Source of the DNA: Bacillota bacterium
GTDB lineage: Bacteria > Bacillota_I > Bacilli_A > RFN20 > CAG-288
Assembly (NCBI GenBank): GCA_023398335.1
Contig: JAEWSJ010000012.1
Coordinates: 124,001-188,000 of the forward strand
Direction: 5' to 3'
Length of the DNA stretch: 64,000 bases
Translations under genes and position numbers: made by a program
The notes under the pieces: generated by a model
What the model saw: the letters and a program-made list of their open reading frames with translations, nothing else
Told to the model about the DNA's origin: nothing
The model's database searches: none
Shown: piece after piece, positions 27,491 to 35,859 of the stretch
How the letters are laid out: every line of letters begins with the position of its first letter
Numbering within the stretch: position 1 is the first letter of the stretch

Positions 27491-28236
27491 ACTAAAATTA
27501 TTTTATAGAAATCATATAGTAAATCTAAATATCTTTTACTAATTTCCATTTGCTTTTCGTTGAACTTTCTACGATAAAATAAGTAATGTAGAAGTTTACA
27601 TTTTATGTTGTAAAAAGTTAAAGCATCATCACAAAGAAATAAATCAAAATAACTTGGAGAAATAAATGGTTCATATCTATTTAATGTTTGAATATTTTTT
27701 ATGGCAATCGCTATTTTTTTATCATCATAATCAAGAATTGTTTGTAGATAATATTTGAATCTTTGAATTTGTTTATCTCTAAAATAATCACACACTTCTT
27801 TATTTTCAGCACCGGGTGTGCGTTTAATAATTAATTTACATTTATTCACATCCATATCGTAGAATTTTAGCAAGTCTAAAATAATCCAAAACGAGTGTAA
27901 AGCGGTAGTGTTAATATTTATCATTATTTCGTCATTTATTGGATAGTGATTAATTAGCGAAGAATCTTTATGAACAAATAATTTTGCTTTGCTCCAATCT
28001 CTTTTATATGCTAATAATTCTTCATTACTTTTTGGTTTCAGTTCATTTAAACTTAATATTGTCTGTCTAACAAGATTCACCCAAGAGGTTTCAAATAATT
28101 CAATTTCATTATCTTCAATAGTAAATAAATATGGAGAAGTGTACTCTAAAGAATAATCTCTTTCTTTGAGATTTTCTTTGTAATATCTTTTGTTGTTTAT
28201 GTATATAATTCCATATTTATTTTTGATAGTAGACAT
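27487..28236 (-). CDS. Unknown protein cotranscribed with the AIPR gene
   Basis: This 249-residue soluble protein is rich in Lys, Tyr, Asp and aromatic residues. I recognise no family. It has KYGIIYINNKRYYKEN at the N-terminus, ALHSFWIILDLLKFYDMDVN in the middle and a helical C-terminus (FNEKQMEISKRYLDLLYDFY). Its ATG shares the A of the TAATG junction with the stop of the AIPR gene, so the two are translated as a coupled pair and probably act together. The stop is a TAG overlapping the Nudix gene by 4 bases. It could be an effector, an inhibitor of AIPR or a structural partner. Confidence 0.8.
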   Translation of the reverse strand: MSTIKNKYGIIYINNKRYYKENLKERDYSLEYTSPYLFTIEDNEIELFETSWVNLVRQTILSLNELKPKSNEELLAYKRDWSKAKLFVHKDSSLINHYPINDEIMININTTALHSFWIILDLLKFYDMDVNKCKLIIKRTPGAENKEVCDYFRDKQIQRFKYYLQTILDYDDKKIAIAIKNIQTLNRYEPFISPSYFDLFLCDDALTFYNIKCKLLHYLFYRRKFNEKQMEISKRYLDLLYDFYKIILV

Positions 28237-30386
28237 TATTCACCACCAATAATCGATTTTACTATTTTGGTAATATTACTTCCGTACAATTTGATTTTTG
28301 TATTTGGTTTTACTTTAATGCATCCAAACATTAATAACTGTTCAGTGGTTGTTGGCTTAAACTTACTGATGTTGTCTATTTCTTTATTGTTAAGAATCTC
28401 TTGAGGTTTAATACCAAGTCCATCCGCCGTTAATTTTCTAAACTCAGTTAGTTTTACAGCAATCTTTGATGCTATTTCATCTACTATTTCGTCCTCATCA
28501 TTACTAATAATATCTTTGCTAAGAGCCTTTTGCAGCAATTCATTTGTAACGTCATCGTCCTCTTCAGAACATTCGTAAAAGTAATTTCCAATAACTAGAG
28601 ACCATTTACTACTTAGATTATTGAAATCATAGAAGTCATTGTAAACATTAGGGATAATTAATGTCTGGTAGTTTTTATCTACTTTCGTGAAATTAGAGTA
28701 GCTTAGATCGGGTTTAAAGTTTTTAGCGCTATTAAAGGCTTTGACAATATAGAAATCATATATTGCATTAAACAAAGAGAATAAATCGTCCTCGAGATCA
28801 TCAAAGTTCTTATTGAAAATACGATGGTTATATAGCATTTGTGATATAAGATAGATTCCTTTTTCAGAGTTAATGCCATAGGTGTCTACATCATCTTTTA
28901 ATTCTACGCAGAACTTTAATTTTGTGATTAAACCAATAATTGCATAGAAGAAAGTAGCTGAGTTTTTAACGAGGCCAACTTTTACAGGATCTTCGCTTGT
29001 TTTTACAACATCTTTTTTCCATTTATCATAATATGAACGAATATATAAGAGATCTTTCAACATATAAGGTGAATATGCTTTATCCTTAAATATTAAATTA
29101 TATTTTTTCTCAACTGAAAATAACTTGTTAGCGGAGTTTCGTGCATAACCGGGGCCTTGGTATACGAAAGAATAAAGCAATTGAGCGATTTCAACGTTCT
29201 TTGAACGGCTCCACATATTTGGATAATTTATCTTTAGATTTGCTGCAGTACTGTCTCCACGTTTTGTTGAAACAAATACACCAACCTTAGACATTTCAAG
29301 TTTTAAATTACGTTGCTCAGATCTATTCGCAATTAAATCTTCTGATTTAATAGGTTTTTGGTTATTACTAGCTTCAGCAATTGCAGCAACAAAATCACTA
29401 TTATCATTGTCATTATTATTTTTAGCTTTTATTATTTTACAAGAAATCGCAAAATCATTTGCAAAAGGGACTTCTCCGATCATTCGTGTGGTTTGGCCAC
29501 CATTTACAATTGAAAAATTTGTTAGATTTATTTTCCCATCTTCAATTTTATAATCATCACAAACAATAATAATTCCATTATTTAAATACCAAAAGTTCTC
29601 TGGATGATTTCTTATTGAGTCTTCAATTCCTGGATCAACTTTTTTATCACTGATGTAGAAACGAAGATTCATTGCAAATAGTCCTGATTTTTTATATTTA
29701 GAATAGTTTTCTTTTAAAGATAAAGCACTAATATTTACAATTAAAGATTGTTCTTGACCATATGCTAAATAATTATTTCCAATCAATTTGATGGTGCTAG
29801 AAGATACGTATGGTTTATCATTTGTTATTTCTTTAACATCATCTATTATTTCATCACCAAAGATTAATTCGACATTTATTTTTGTAATTTCTAAATCTTG
29901 GCTTTCAAAAGTGTTTCTCAATTTTTTCTTTTCGTCATATAAAGGAATGTAATTTGTTATTAATTTTATTACGCCAATAGCTTCCGAGCCGGCATCCCAA
30001 TAATCTTTTATTTTACTTTGTGCGGCATCAGCTGAATAGTAACCTGTTTTCTTAATTTGTGTTAATAATGCTTCAACAGATTTTTTTCTAGTCATTAGTT
30101 TAAGCTTATCAAAGGTTTCGTTATCATCGACATAATATGGGACAATAATATCTATTTGTTCACCATCTGTTGTTTCTTCTCGGAAGAAAGCTTGGGCATA
30201 ATTATCTTTTGAACTATTATTGTAGTCACAACCTTCTCTTACTTCTAATAGGTAGTCTTCATCGCCATTATAATAGTGGTAGAAATAATATAAGAAAAGC
30301 ATTTTCTTCTCTTTTACAACACTAGATAAATCACTCATGTGATTTTTTTCAAAAAGTTTTGTAATGTCAGCTAAATATTTATCCAT
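28236..30386 (-). CDS. AIPR family (abortive infection phage resistance) protein
   Basis: This 716-residue protein matches the AIPR family by the central FWYLNNGIIIVCDDYKI and FSIVNGGQTTRMIGE segments, the family hallmark, plus ANRSEQRNLKLEMSKVGVFV and YSFVYQGPGYARNS after it. AIPR proteins were linked to abortive infection in lactococci and are frequent in defence islands and beside restriction systems; their biochemistry is not settled. The start at 30386 follows AAGGGG on the minus strand. It is the first gene of a two-gene operon with the unknown 249-residue protein, convergent with the helicase-Nudix pair. Confidence 0.88.
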   Translation of the reverse strand: MDKYLADITKLFEKNHMSDLSSVVKEKKMLFLYYFYHYYNGDEDYLLEVREGCDYNNSSKDNYAQAFFREETTDGEQIDIIVPYYVDDNETFDKLKLMTRKKSVEALLTQIKKTGYYSADAAQSKIKDYWDAGSEAIGVIKLITNYIPLYDEKKKLRNTFESQDLEITKINVELIFGDEIIDDVKEITNDKPYVSSSTIKLIGNNYLAYGQEQSLIVNISALSLKENYSKYKKSGLFAMNLRFYISDKKVDPGIEDSIRNHPENFWYLNNGIIIVCDDYKIEDGKINLTNFSIVNGGQTTRMIGEVPFANDFAISCKIIKAKNNNDNDNSDFVAAIAEASNNQKPIKSEDLIANRSEQRNLKLEMSKVGVFVSTKRGDSTAANLKINYPNMWSRSKNVEIAQLLYSFVYQGPGYARNSANKLFSVEKKYNLIFKDKAYSPYMLKDLLYIRSYYDKWKKDVVKTSEDPVKVGLVKNSATFFYAIIGLITKLKFCVELKDDVDTYGINSEKGIYLISQMLYNHRIFNKNFDDLEDDLFSLFNAIYDFYIVKAFNSAKNFKPDLSYSNFTKVDKNYQTLIIPNVYNDFYDFNNLSSKWSLVIGNYFYECSEEDDDVTNELLQKALSKDIISNDEDEIVDEIASKIAVKLTEFRKLTADGLGIKPQEILNNKEIDNISKFKPTTTEQLLMFGCIKVKPNTKIKLYGSNITKIVKSIIGGE

Positions 30387-30628
30387 ATATAACCCCTTAA
30401 TTTTTTTTAACTATATTAATTAGATCATATTTTTTAATGCGATACTAGTCTGATGATAAAATATGTTAAATTTGTGATGATTTATCTAGATTGATTATTC
30501 TCATGCTTTATTAATATAAATCTATACGTTTTGATTAGTTTTATCAAAAAAAACGAAAAACTTGTTGTTAATGTTCATTAGTTGATAAAATACATATATT
30601 CATAGTTTTATAGAAATCGAGGTGCGTT

Positions 30629-31623
30629 ATGACCGATAAAAATAACGAAAGTAATAAATGGCAAAAAATAATTTTTGCGGTGATAACGATAGTTGGTTTT
30701 TTTTATTTTTAAGTGGAATAGTTACTGATAAAATTAATTATTGGCTAATTACATTCGGTATAATAATTCTATTATTTTGTGGAGTCGCATCAATTTATAT
30801 TGATCGTAAAGAGAAAAAAGCCACAGAAATAAATAAGATAAGAAAACAATACGAAGAAGATAAAAGAATTAAAGAGCAAATAAAAGTGGAAAACTTAAAT
30901 AGATATAATCAATTGATAAAAGGCGATTACGAATTAAATAATAAAAGTAATTTTGAGTGTTCTTTATTAATAAAAAATTTATACGAAATAAAAAATAACG
31001 AACTATATAAACAAGAAGATCTTCCTTTTAATATTGATGAAAGAATCAATGAATTAAATACATTAGGAAGAAGTAAGTTCTTGAATTCAAAATACAAGAG
31101 TTTTATTTCATTAGATTTAGAAACAACAGGATTAAGTAGAGAAAACGATAGAATAATTCAGATTGCAATGATAAAAGTAATTAATGGAAATATTGTTGAT
31201 AAATACGATTCCTATGTAAATCCAAAGAAGCATATTTCAGAATCCGCCAGTGAAGTAAATCATATTTATGATTACGATGTTTGTAATGAAAGAACTATAA
31301 AAGAAATATTTCCTGAAATATTATCCTTTATTGATGGACTACCTATAATAGCTCATAACGCTAGTTTCGATATTGGCTTTTTAGAATGTGAATACTTTAG
31401 AAGCTTTAAAGAAACGATTCCAGAACTTAATAGTATTTGCACAATGAAATTGTGGAAAAAAAGATTTAATCAAATATATAACGAAGCCCCATTTTCAGCA
31501 AAGTTATGTACATTAGTTGATGCCTTACTATATGAAGAAGATATAAAAGAGTATAGAAGCAATATTCATGATGCCTATTGTGATGCTTTAGCAACTGCTA
31601 AAGTATTCGTGAAAATGCAGTGA
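30629..31623 (+). CDS. Membrane-anchored DEDDh 3'-5' exonuclease, frameshifted in a T8 tract
   Basis: The exonuclease domain (about 31,087-31,620) is DEDDh type: ISLDLETTGL with the first D and E, HNASFDIGFL, then HDAYCDALAT. Upstream are two hydrophobic segments and a charged coiled linker. The ATG at 30629 has GAGGTG before it and reads MTDKNNESNKWQKIIFAVIT, but runs into TAA just after eight Ts at 30697-30704. The domain frame continues from an ATG at 30658 without a ribosome binding site. A ninth T would join both into one two-helix anchor. Thus either the gene is off by slippage or decay, or the short start at 30658 is used. Defence role inferred from location. Confidence 0.75.
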
Positions 31624-31637
31624 TTTATATAATTAAC

Positions 31638-32307
31638 AAGTCTTAAATAAGTCTAATAAAATTACAAATTAATCTCGCATTAGTTCAATATTTGTATCAC
31701 AAAGGTATCGAATTGGTCCCGCTTTTGTGTCGAATTCATCTCAAACATGTCTAAGTTAATTACTATTTAAGTCTTAAATATGTGTCATTTTAGTCCCAAA
31801 TATGTCCACTAAGAATATCAATAATGATTCATTTAAGTATCATATAAGTCCAGGATTGTTTTGACATTTTCTCATTTAAGGCTCAAATTAGTCTTATATT
31901 TATATCGATAAAGTATCGGATAAGTCTCGTGTCAGTCTCAAAAAGGTGTCACCTAGCTCTCTCTTTTGTGTCATATTTATCTAAAATCAGTCTTAGATAA
32001 GTATCGTTATTGTTTCAGTTATATCTCGATTAAGTCTCAAACCAGTCTATTAAGAGTCTCGTAAGTGATTCATTTTAGTATTGGATAAGTCTCACTTAAG
32101 TCGCGGAAATGCGTCACATAAGTCTCACTTCCATGTCAGATTCATCTCAATTCAGTCTTATATAAGTATCAGTATCGTCTTGATTTAATCTCGATTAAGT
32201 CTTAAACCAGTCCGTTAAGAATCTCACAAATGATTCGTTTCAGTATCGTTTTAATCTTAATTTAGTCTTAAATAAGTTGCGCTTTTTTCTCAATTTAGTC
32301 TCAGCGG
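31638..32307. repeat. Array of about 61 degenerate 11-bp tandem units
   Basis: From AAGTCTTAAAT at 31638 the sequence divides into consecutive 11-base units ending with AGTCTCAGCGG at 32297-32307. Only one unit (31858-31867, 10 bases) breaks phase. The consensus is about AGTCTCAATTA: T at positions 3 and 5 and C or T at 6 are best kept, while positions 7-9 vary. No frame stays open on either strand. Blocks recur at a larger scale: 31912-32076 and 32077-32241 align unit by unit with a 165-bp offset. It fills the gap between the exonuclease and acyltransferase genes. Function unknown; helically phased protein binding is one idea. Confidence 0.9.
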
Positions 32308-32430
32308 TTTTTATTGAAAATAGTATTTTATCCTTATCTTAACGTTGCTAGTTGATGAAAAATGATCATATCCATGCTAAAATTTAGATATAAAGTATAT
32401 TTATTAATTAATTGTGGAAAAGAGTAATAT

Positions 32431-33522
32431 ATGGAATTAGTTAAAAAGAAAAGAAATACTAATATTGAGATTTTACGTGTTATTGGCATGCTGATGATCT
32501 TTTTTCATCATATGTATTATCATGGCGGCGTTAGTGGATATGGTGGAGAAACCTTTAATGGGTTTGTTCAACATCTTATGTTTAATGGTGGTAAGGTTGG
32601 AATTACCATTTTTGTTTTTATTTCTGGCTATTATTTAATTGATGCTACTTTCTCTTGGAAGAGAGTAGTAAGGTTCTTAATTGAATTGCTTATTTTTTCT
32701 CTTGCGTTTTTTATTATGCATATGTGCTTAACTCCTGAGGAAGTTACTGTAAAACTAATCTACCAACAATTCACTCCGTTTCTTTCTGATACGTATTGGT
32801 TTGTAACAACATATATCTTGTTATATGTTTTATCTCCGATACTTAATGCGGGATTAAAACATATTAGTAAATACACTCATTTATCTATTGCAATATTCTT
32901 GCTTGTTGTCTTTTCTGTCTTTCCATCATTCTTTTTGAAAGGCACTAACTTTTCTACCTTTGCGTGGTTTATTGTAGTTTATATTATTGCTAGTTACTTT
33001 AAACTTTATTCGGTTTCGTTTTTTAAGAAGCATAATTACATCAATTTAATTATTAGTGTTTCATTATATGTAGGAGTATCTTTAATTACTTTCTACGCTT
33101 ATAAGCTTCCGTTTTTAAAAGATTATCCTTTAAACTTAACTGGTATGAATGCGACCTTTATGGTTTTATTTACAATTTTTAGTTTTGAATTCTTTGTTAA
33201 TCTTCCAAGTTTTTCTTCAAAATGGTTAAACCTTTTGTTCTCTGGAGTATTAGAAGTATATCTAATACATGAAAACCCATATTTCAGAGATGTTCTTTAT
33301 CATAAGATTATGTTCTCTAATAAAATCCCATTAGATGCTTATTGGTGGATTAAATACTTCGGTTTAGGATTACTGTCCTTTATTGTTATTTTACTTTGTG
33401 GTTCGTTAATTAGTTATGCTTTAAATAAATCTGTTTTTAGATTGGTGGATTATTGCTCTTTAAAAATAAGTGATAAAATAAATGAAAGAAGAAAAATAAC
33501 GGTTGAGACTAAGGAGGAATAA
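32431..33522 (+). CDS. Acyltransferase 3 family membrane protein
   Basis: The 363-residue protein has about ten transmembrane segments and the N-terminal family signature NIEILRVIGMLMIFFHHMYY with the conserved RV..M and HH. SGYYLIDATFSWKRVVRFL and DTYWFVTTYILLYVLSPILN are further hallmarks. The family transfers acyl groups such as acetyl to cell-surface polysaccharides, and could modify glycans made with the GT2 enzyme elsewhere in the window. The ATG is followed two bases after its stop by a lipoprotein gene, probably in the same operon. The upstream neighbour is the 11-bp repeat array, 123 bp away. Confidence 0.9.
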   Translation: MELVKKKRNTNIEILRVIGMLMIFFHHMYYHGGVSGYGGETFNGFVQHLMFNGGKVGITIFVFISGYYLIDATFSWKRVVRFLIELLIFSLAFFIMHMCLTPEEVTVKLIYQQFTPFLSDTYWFVTTYILLYVLSPILNAGLKHISKYTHLSIAIFLLVVFSVFPSFFLKGTNFSTFAWFIVVYIIASYFKLYSVSFFKKHNYINLIISVSLYVGVSLITFYAYKLPFLKDYPLNLTGMNATFMVLFTIFSFEFFVNLPSFSSKWLNLLFSGVLEVYLIHENPYFRDVLYHKIMFSNKIPLDAYWWIKYFGLGLLSFIVILLCGSLISYALNKSVFRLVDYCSLKISDKINERRKITVETKEE

Positions 33523-33524
33523 TA

Positions 33525-34130
33525 ATGAAAGTTAAGAAAGCGTTAATATCATTATTAGTATTGTCATTAATGCCAATGATGAATTCTTGTGAAAAATACG
33601 AAGTTGCATATTTAAACGCTAAATACGTATTTGGTAGTAATTATTGGTTTAAGGATGAATCTACTTCTGTGCCTGTAGCGGCTTTAACATATGATGAATC
33701 ATATTTATGCGATGGATTTGAAAATATAAAAGAACAAAAGACTAATATAATTGCCGGTGATGTCTTAAAAATAACTTATAGCGGTGAATTAAACGTTGCT
33801 ACTTCTTATCCAGGACAAATGTCACTTAAAGGAACTTTAAAATCCTATACTTATTATCCTTCTACAATCTATCCAATAAGTAATGTGTTAGGAGATAAAG
33901 AAGAATCCAATACACTTCTTTATATTAAGAACTTGTTTACTTCATGTCATAACAAAGTAATTATAAATGATAAGTTAGAATATCAGTCGATTGATGACTA
34001 CTACGCTGCTAACAAGGTGGATAACTTATATTATTCGGTATATTATGAACCTCCGGTATACACCGAAACTCCACCAAGTTTATATCCTTATGGTCAACTT
34101 TACGCGTATAATCCACGAGAAGTAAAATAA
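33525..34130 (+). CDS. Putative lipoprotein of unknown function
   Basis: This 201-residue protein starts with a hydrophobic signal and lipobox-like MNSC (Cys at about 22), so it should be lipid-anchored outside the membrane. The mature part is beta-rich with many Tyr and Ser; AGDVLKITYSGELNVATSYP resembles no family I know. AAGGAGG precedes the ATG and overlaps the end of the acyltransferase gene, implying cotranscription. The C-terminus is Pro/Tyr-rich (EPPVYTETPPSLYPYGQLY). Low certainty on role; possibly an envelope accessory protein. Confidence 0.75.
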   Translation: MKVKKALISLLVLSLMPMMNSCEKYEVAYLNAKYVFGSNYWFKDESTSVPVAALTYDESYLCDGFENIKEQKTNIIAGDVLKITYSGELNVATSYPGQMSLKGTLKSYTYYPSTIYPISNVLGDKEESNTLLYIKNLFTSCHNKVIINDKLEYQSIDDYYAANKVDNLYYSVYYEPPVYTETPPSLYPYGQLYAYNPREVK

Positions 34131-34212
34131 ACAACTTAAGAAATGTCTGAGTTGGAGATAAATTAATAAAGTGTTCTAAAGTGAATATTTTTATCTTAGT
34201 AGACTTGTCTTA

Positions 34213-34845
34213 TTATTTTTTAAGCTTTAAACTTTTAGTAGGAATCTTAACAATTCCTAGAGATTTAATAAACTCTTCAGAGAATAAAGAAGTAATTACT
34301 TCATACGGAGTCTTAAAGCCTAATATTTTTCTAGGATAAGAATTAATATTAGAGAAGATAAAGTTCAATTTCTCTTGAGTCATATCATCTAGCGATATAC
34401 CTTTTTTAACGATATATCTAAAGAATTCATGATTCTTCTCGCATGAACCTTTATCACCTGAACAATATGGTATTGTATAGAATACATTACCTATTAGTTC
34501 ACCCGTTTCTTCATCTACTTCTAAATCTGGTAGAGCATCAAATTCTATGCCGTTATCACACAGCATATAACGGAAGAAATTAAAGTATTCTTGCTTGTTA
34601 TCTTCGCTTCTAAATTCCCGGATTTATTGATTTACAAGATGGGTATCTAATTTATCTAAAAGAATACCGATTTGGAATTTGGAATATGGATGATGTATTG
34701 TTAAAATACATTTCTGATCAGTTCGCTTACCGTGAACTGTATCAAGCTGAAGGATTTCTTCTAATTTATGTGATTTAATAAATTCTTGGTAACAAGAGAA
34801 CGTCCTCCCAGCTTTAATTAACAGTTTATTTTTTTGCCTAAGCAC
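34213..34845 (-). mobile_element. IS30-family transposase remnant
   Basis: Two stretches in the same frame encode the catalytic core of an IS30-type DDE transposase: LQLDTVHGKRTDQKCILTIH (first Asp), YMLCDNGIEFDALPD (second Asp) and CEKNHEFFRYIVKKGISLDD (Glu). An in-frame TAA after THLVNQ (34624-34626) separates them. The N-terminal helix-turn-helix part is missing: the frame begins near 34845, about 40 bp from the MsrAB start, so the 5' end was deleted. I see no inverted terminal repeats or target duplication. It is inactive. Confidence 0.85.
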
Positions 34846-34885
34846 TTAATTTGTATATATCAAGAATGCAAGGTAAGATTTAGTT

Positions 34886-35833
34886 ATGGATATCATATAT
34901 CTAGCGGGAGGTTGCTTCTGGGGAATGGAAAAACTATTCTCCTCAATATACGGAGTAACAAATACAGAGGTCGGATACGCTAACGGAAAAACAATTAATC
35001 CAACCTATCAAGAAGTATGTAAGGGCGACACGGGTTTTAGAGAAACCATTAAAGTTACTTATGATTCTTCTATTGTGTCTTTAGAAACTATTTTAGACGT
35101 GTACTTCTATATTATTGATCCAACAGTACATAACAACCAAGGCAACGATTACGGGCCGCAGTATCAGACTGGAATATACTATGTTTCAGACGAAGAGAAA
35201 AAAATAGTGGATAAAGTAGTTAGCAATGTTAAGAAAGGATATAAAGTCTTTGCTACTGAAGTTCTTCCATTAGTTAATTTTTACAAAGCTGAAGAATATC
35301 ATCAAAAATACTTAGATAAGAATCCTTCGGGTTATTGTCATATTTCACCTCAGAAGATTAAAGAAGCGATTAATAAATTTAACTTAAGACCGAACTACGT
35401 TAATCCAGATGAAATAGAAATAAAAAACAAATTATCCGAACTTCAATATGATGTTACGCGTAACAAAGCGACTGAAGCTCCCTTTACTAGTGAGTACTAT
35501 GACTCAAATGAAAAGGGAATCTATGTTGATGTAATTACTGGCGAACCATTATTTTCTTCTTCTGATAAATACTTATCTTCCTGTGGATGGCCAAGTTTTG
35601 ATAAAGGAATACTTGGAGACAAAATGTTCAAAGCCAATACTGACTACAATGTTGGCTATGCACGAACAGAGATTGAAAGTAGTGCGGGAAATCATTTAGG
35701 TCATCGTTTTGAAGGTGATTATGAATCTCCAAATGGAACAAGATACTGTATCAACGGCGCCTCAATTAAATTCATCCCATTTGAAAAAATGGATGAATTA
35801 GGATATTCGAAATATAAAAAATACGTTAAATAG
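34886..35833 (+). CDS. msrAB: Bifunctional methionine sulfoxide reductase A/B
   Basis: The 315-residue fusion repairs oxidised methionine: MsrA (about residues 1-160) acts on the S and MsrB (about 185-315) on the R sulfoxide. MsrA has the catalytic GGCFWGMEKLF with Cys10 and GNDYGPQYQTGIYY. MsrB has SSCGWPSFDK, ARTEIESSAGNHLGHRF and the catalytic Cys in RYCINGASIKF. The usual zinc CxxC pairs of MsrB are not obvious. Domain order MsrA-MsrB is the common one in Firmicutes. It lies next to an IS30 relic and upstream of a flavoprotein disulfide reductase, together forming an oxidative-stress pair. No strong ribosome binding site is seen. Confidence 0.95.
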   Translation: MDIIYLAGGCFWGMEKLFSSIYGVTNTEVGYANGKTINPTYQEVCKGDTGFRETIKVTYDSSIVSLETILDVYFYIIDPTVHNNQGNDYGPQYQTGIYYVSDEEKKIVDKVVSNVKKGYKVFATEVLPLVNFYKAEEYHQKYLDKNPSGYCHISPQKIKEAINKFNLRPNYVNPDEIEIKNKLSELQYDVTRNKATEAPFTSEYYDSNEKGIYVDVITGEPLFSSSDKYLSSCGWPSFDKGILGDKMFKANTDYNVGYARTEIESSAGNHLGHRFEGDYESPNGTRYCINGASIKFIPFEKMDELGYSKYKKYVK

Positions 35834-35859
35834 AAAACATATCAAATGAGATATAAATT

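Noticed and set aside
31638..32307. CRISPR array or protein-coding repeat as explanation of the 11-bp array
   Set aside because: There are no constant repeats with unique spacers of 25-40 bp, and stops occur in all frames on both strands; the consensus itself makes TAA across unit borders.
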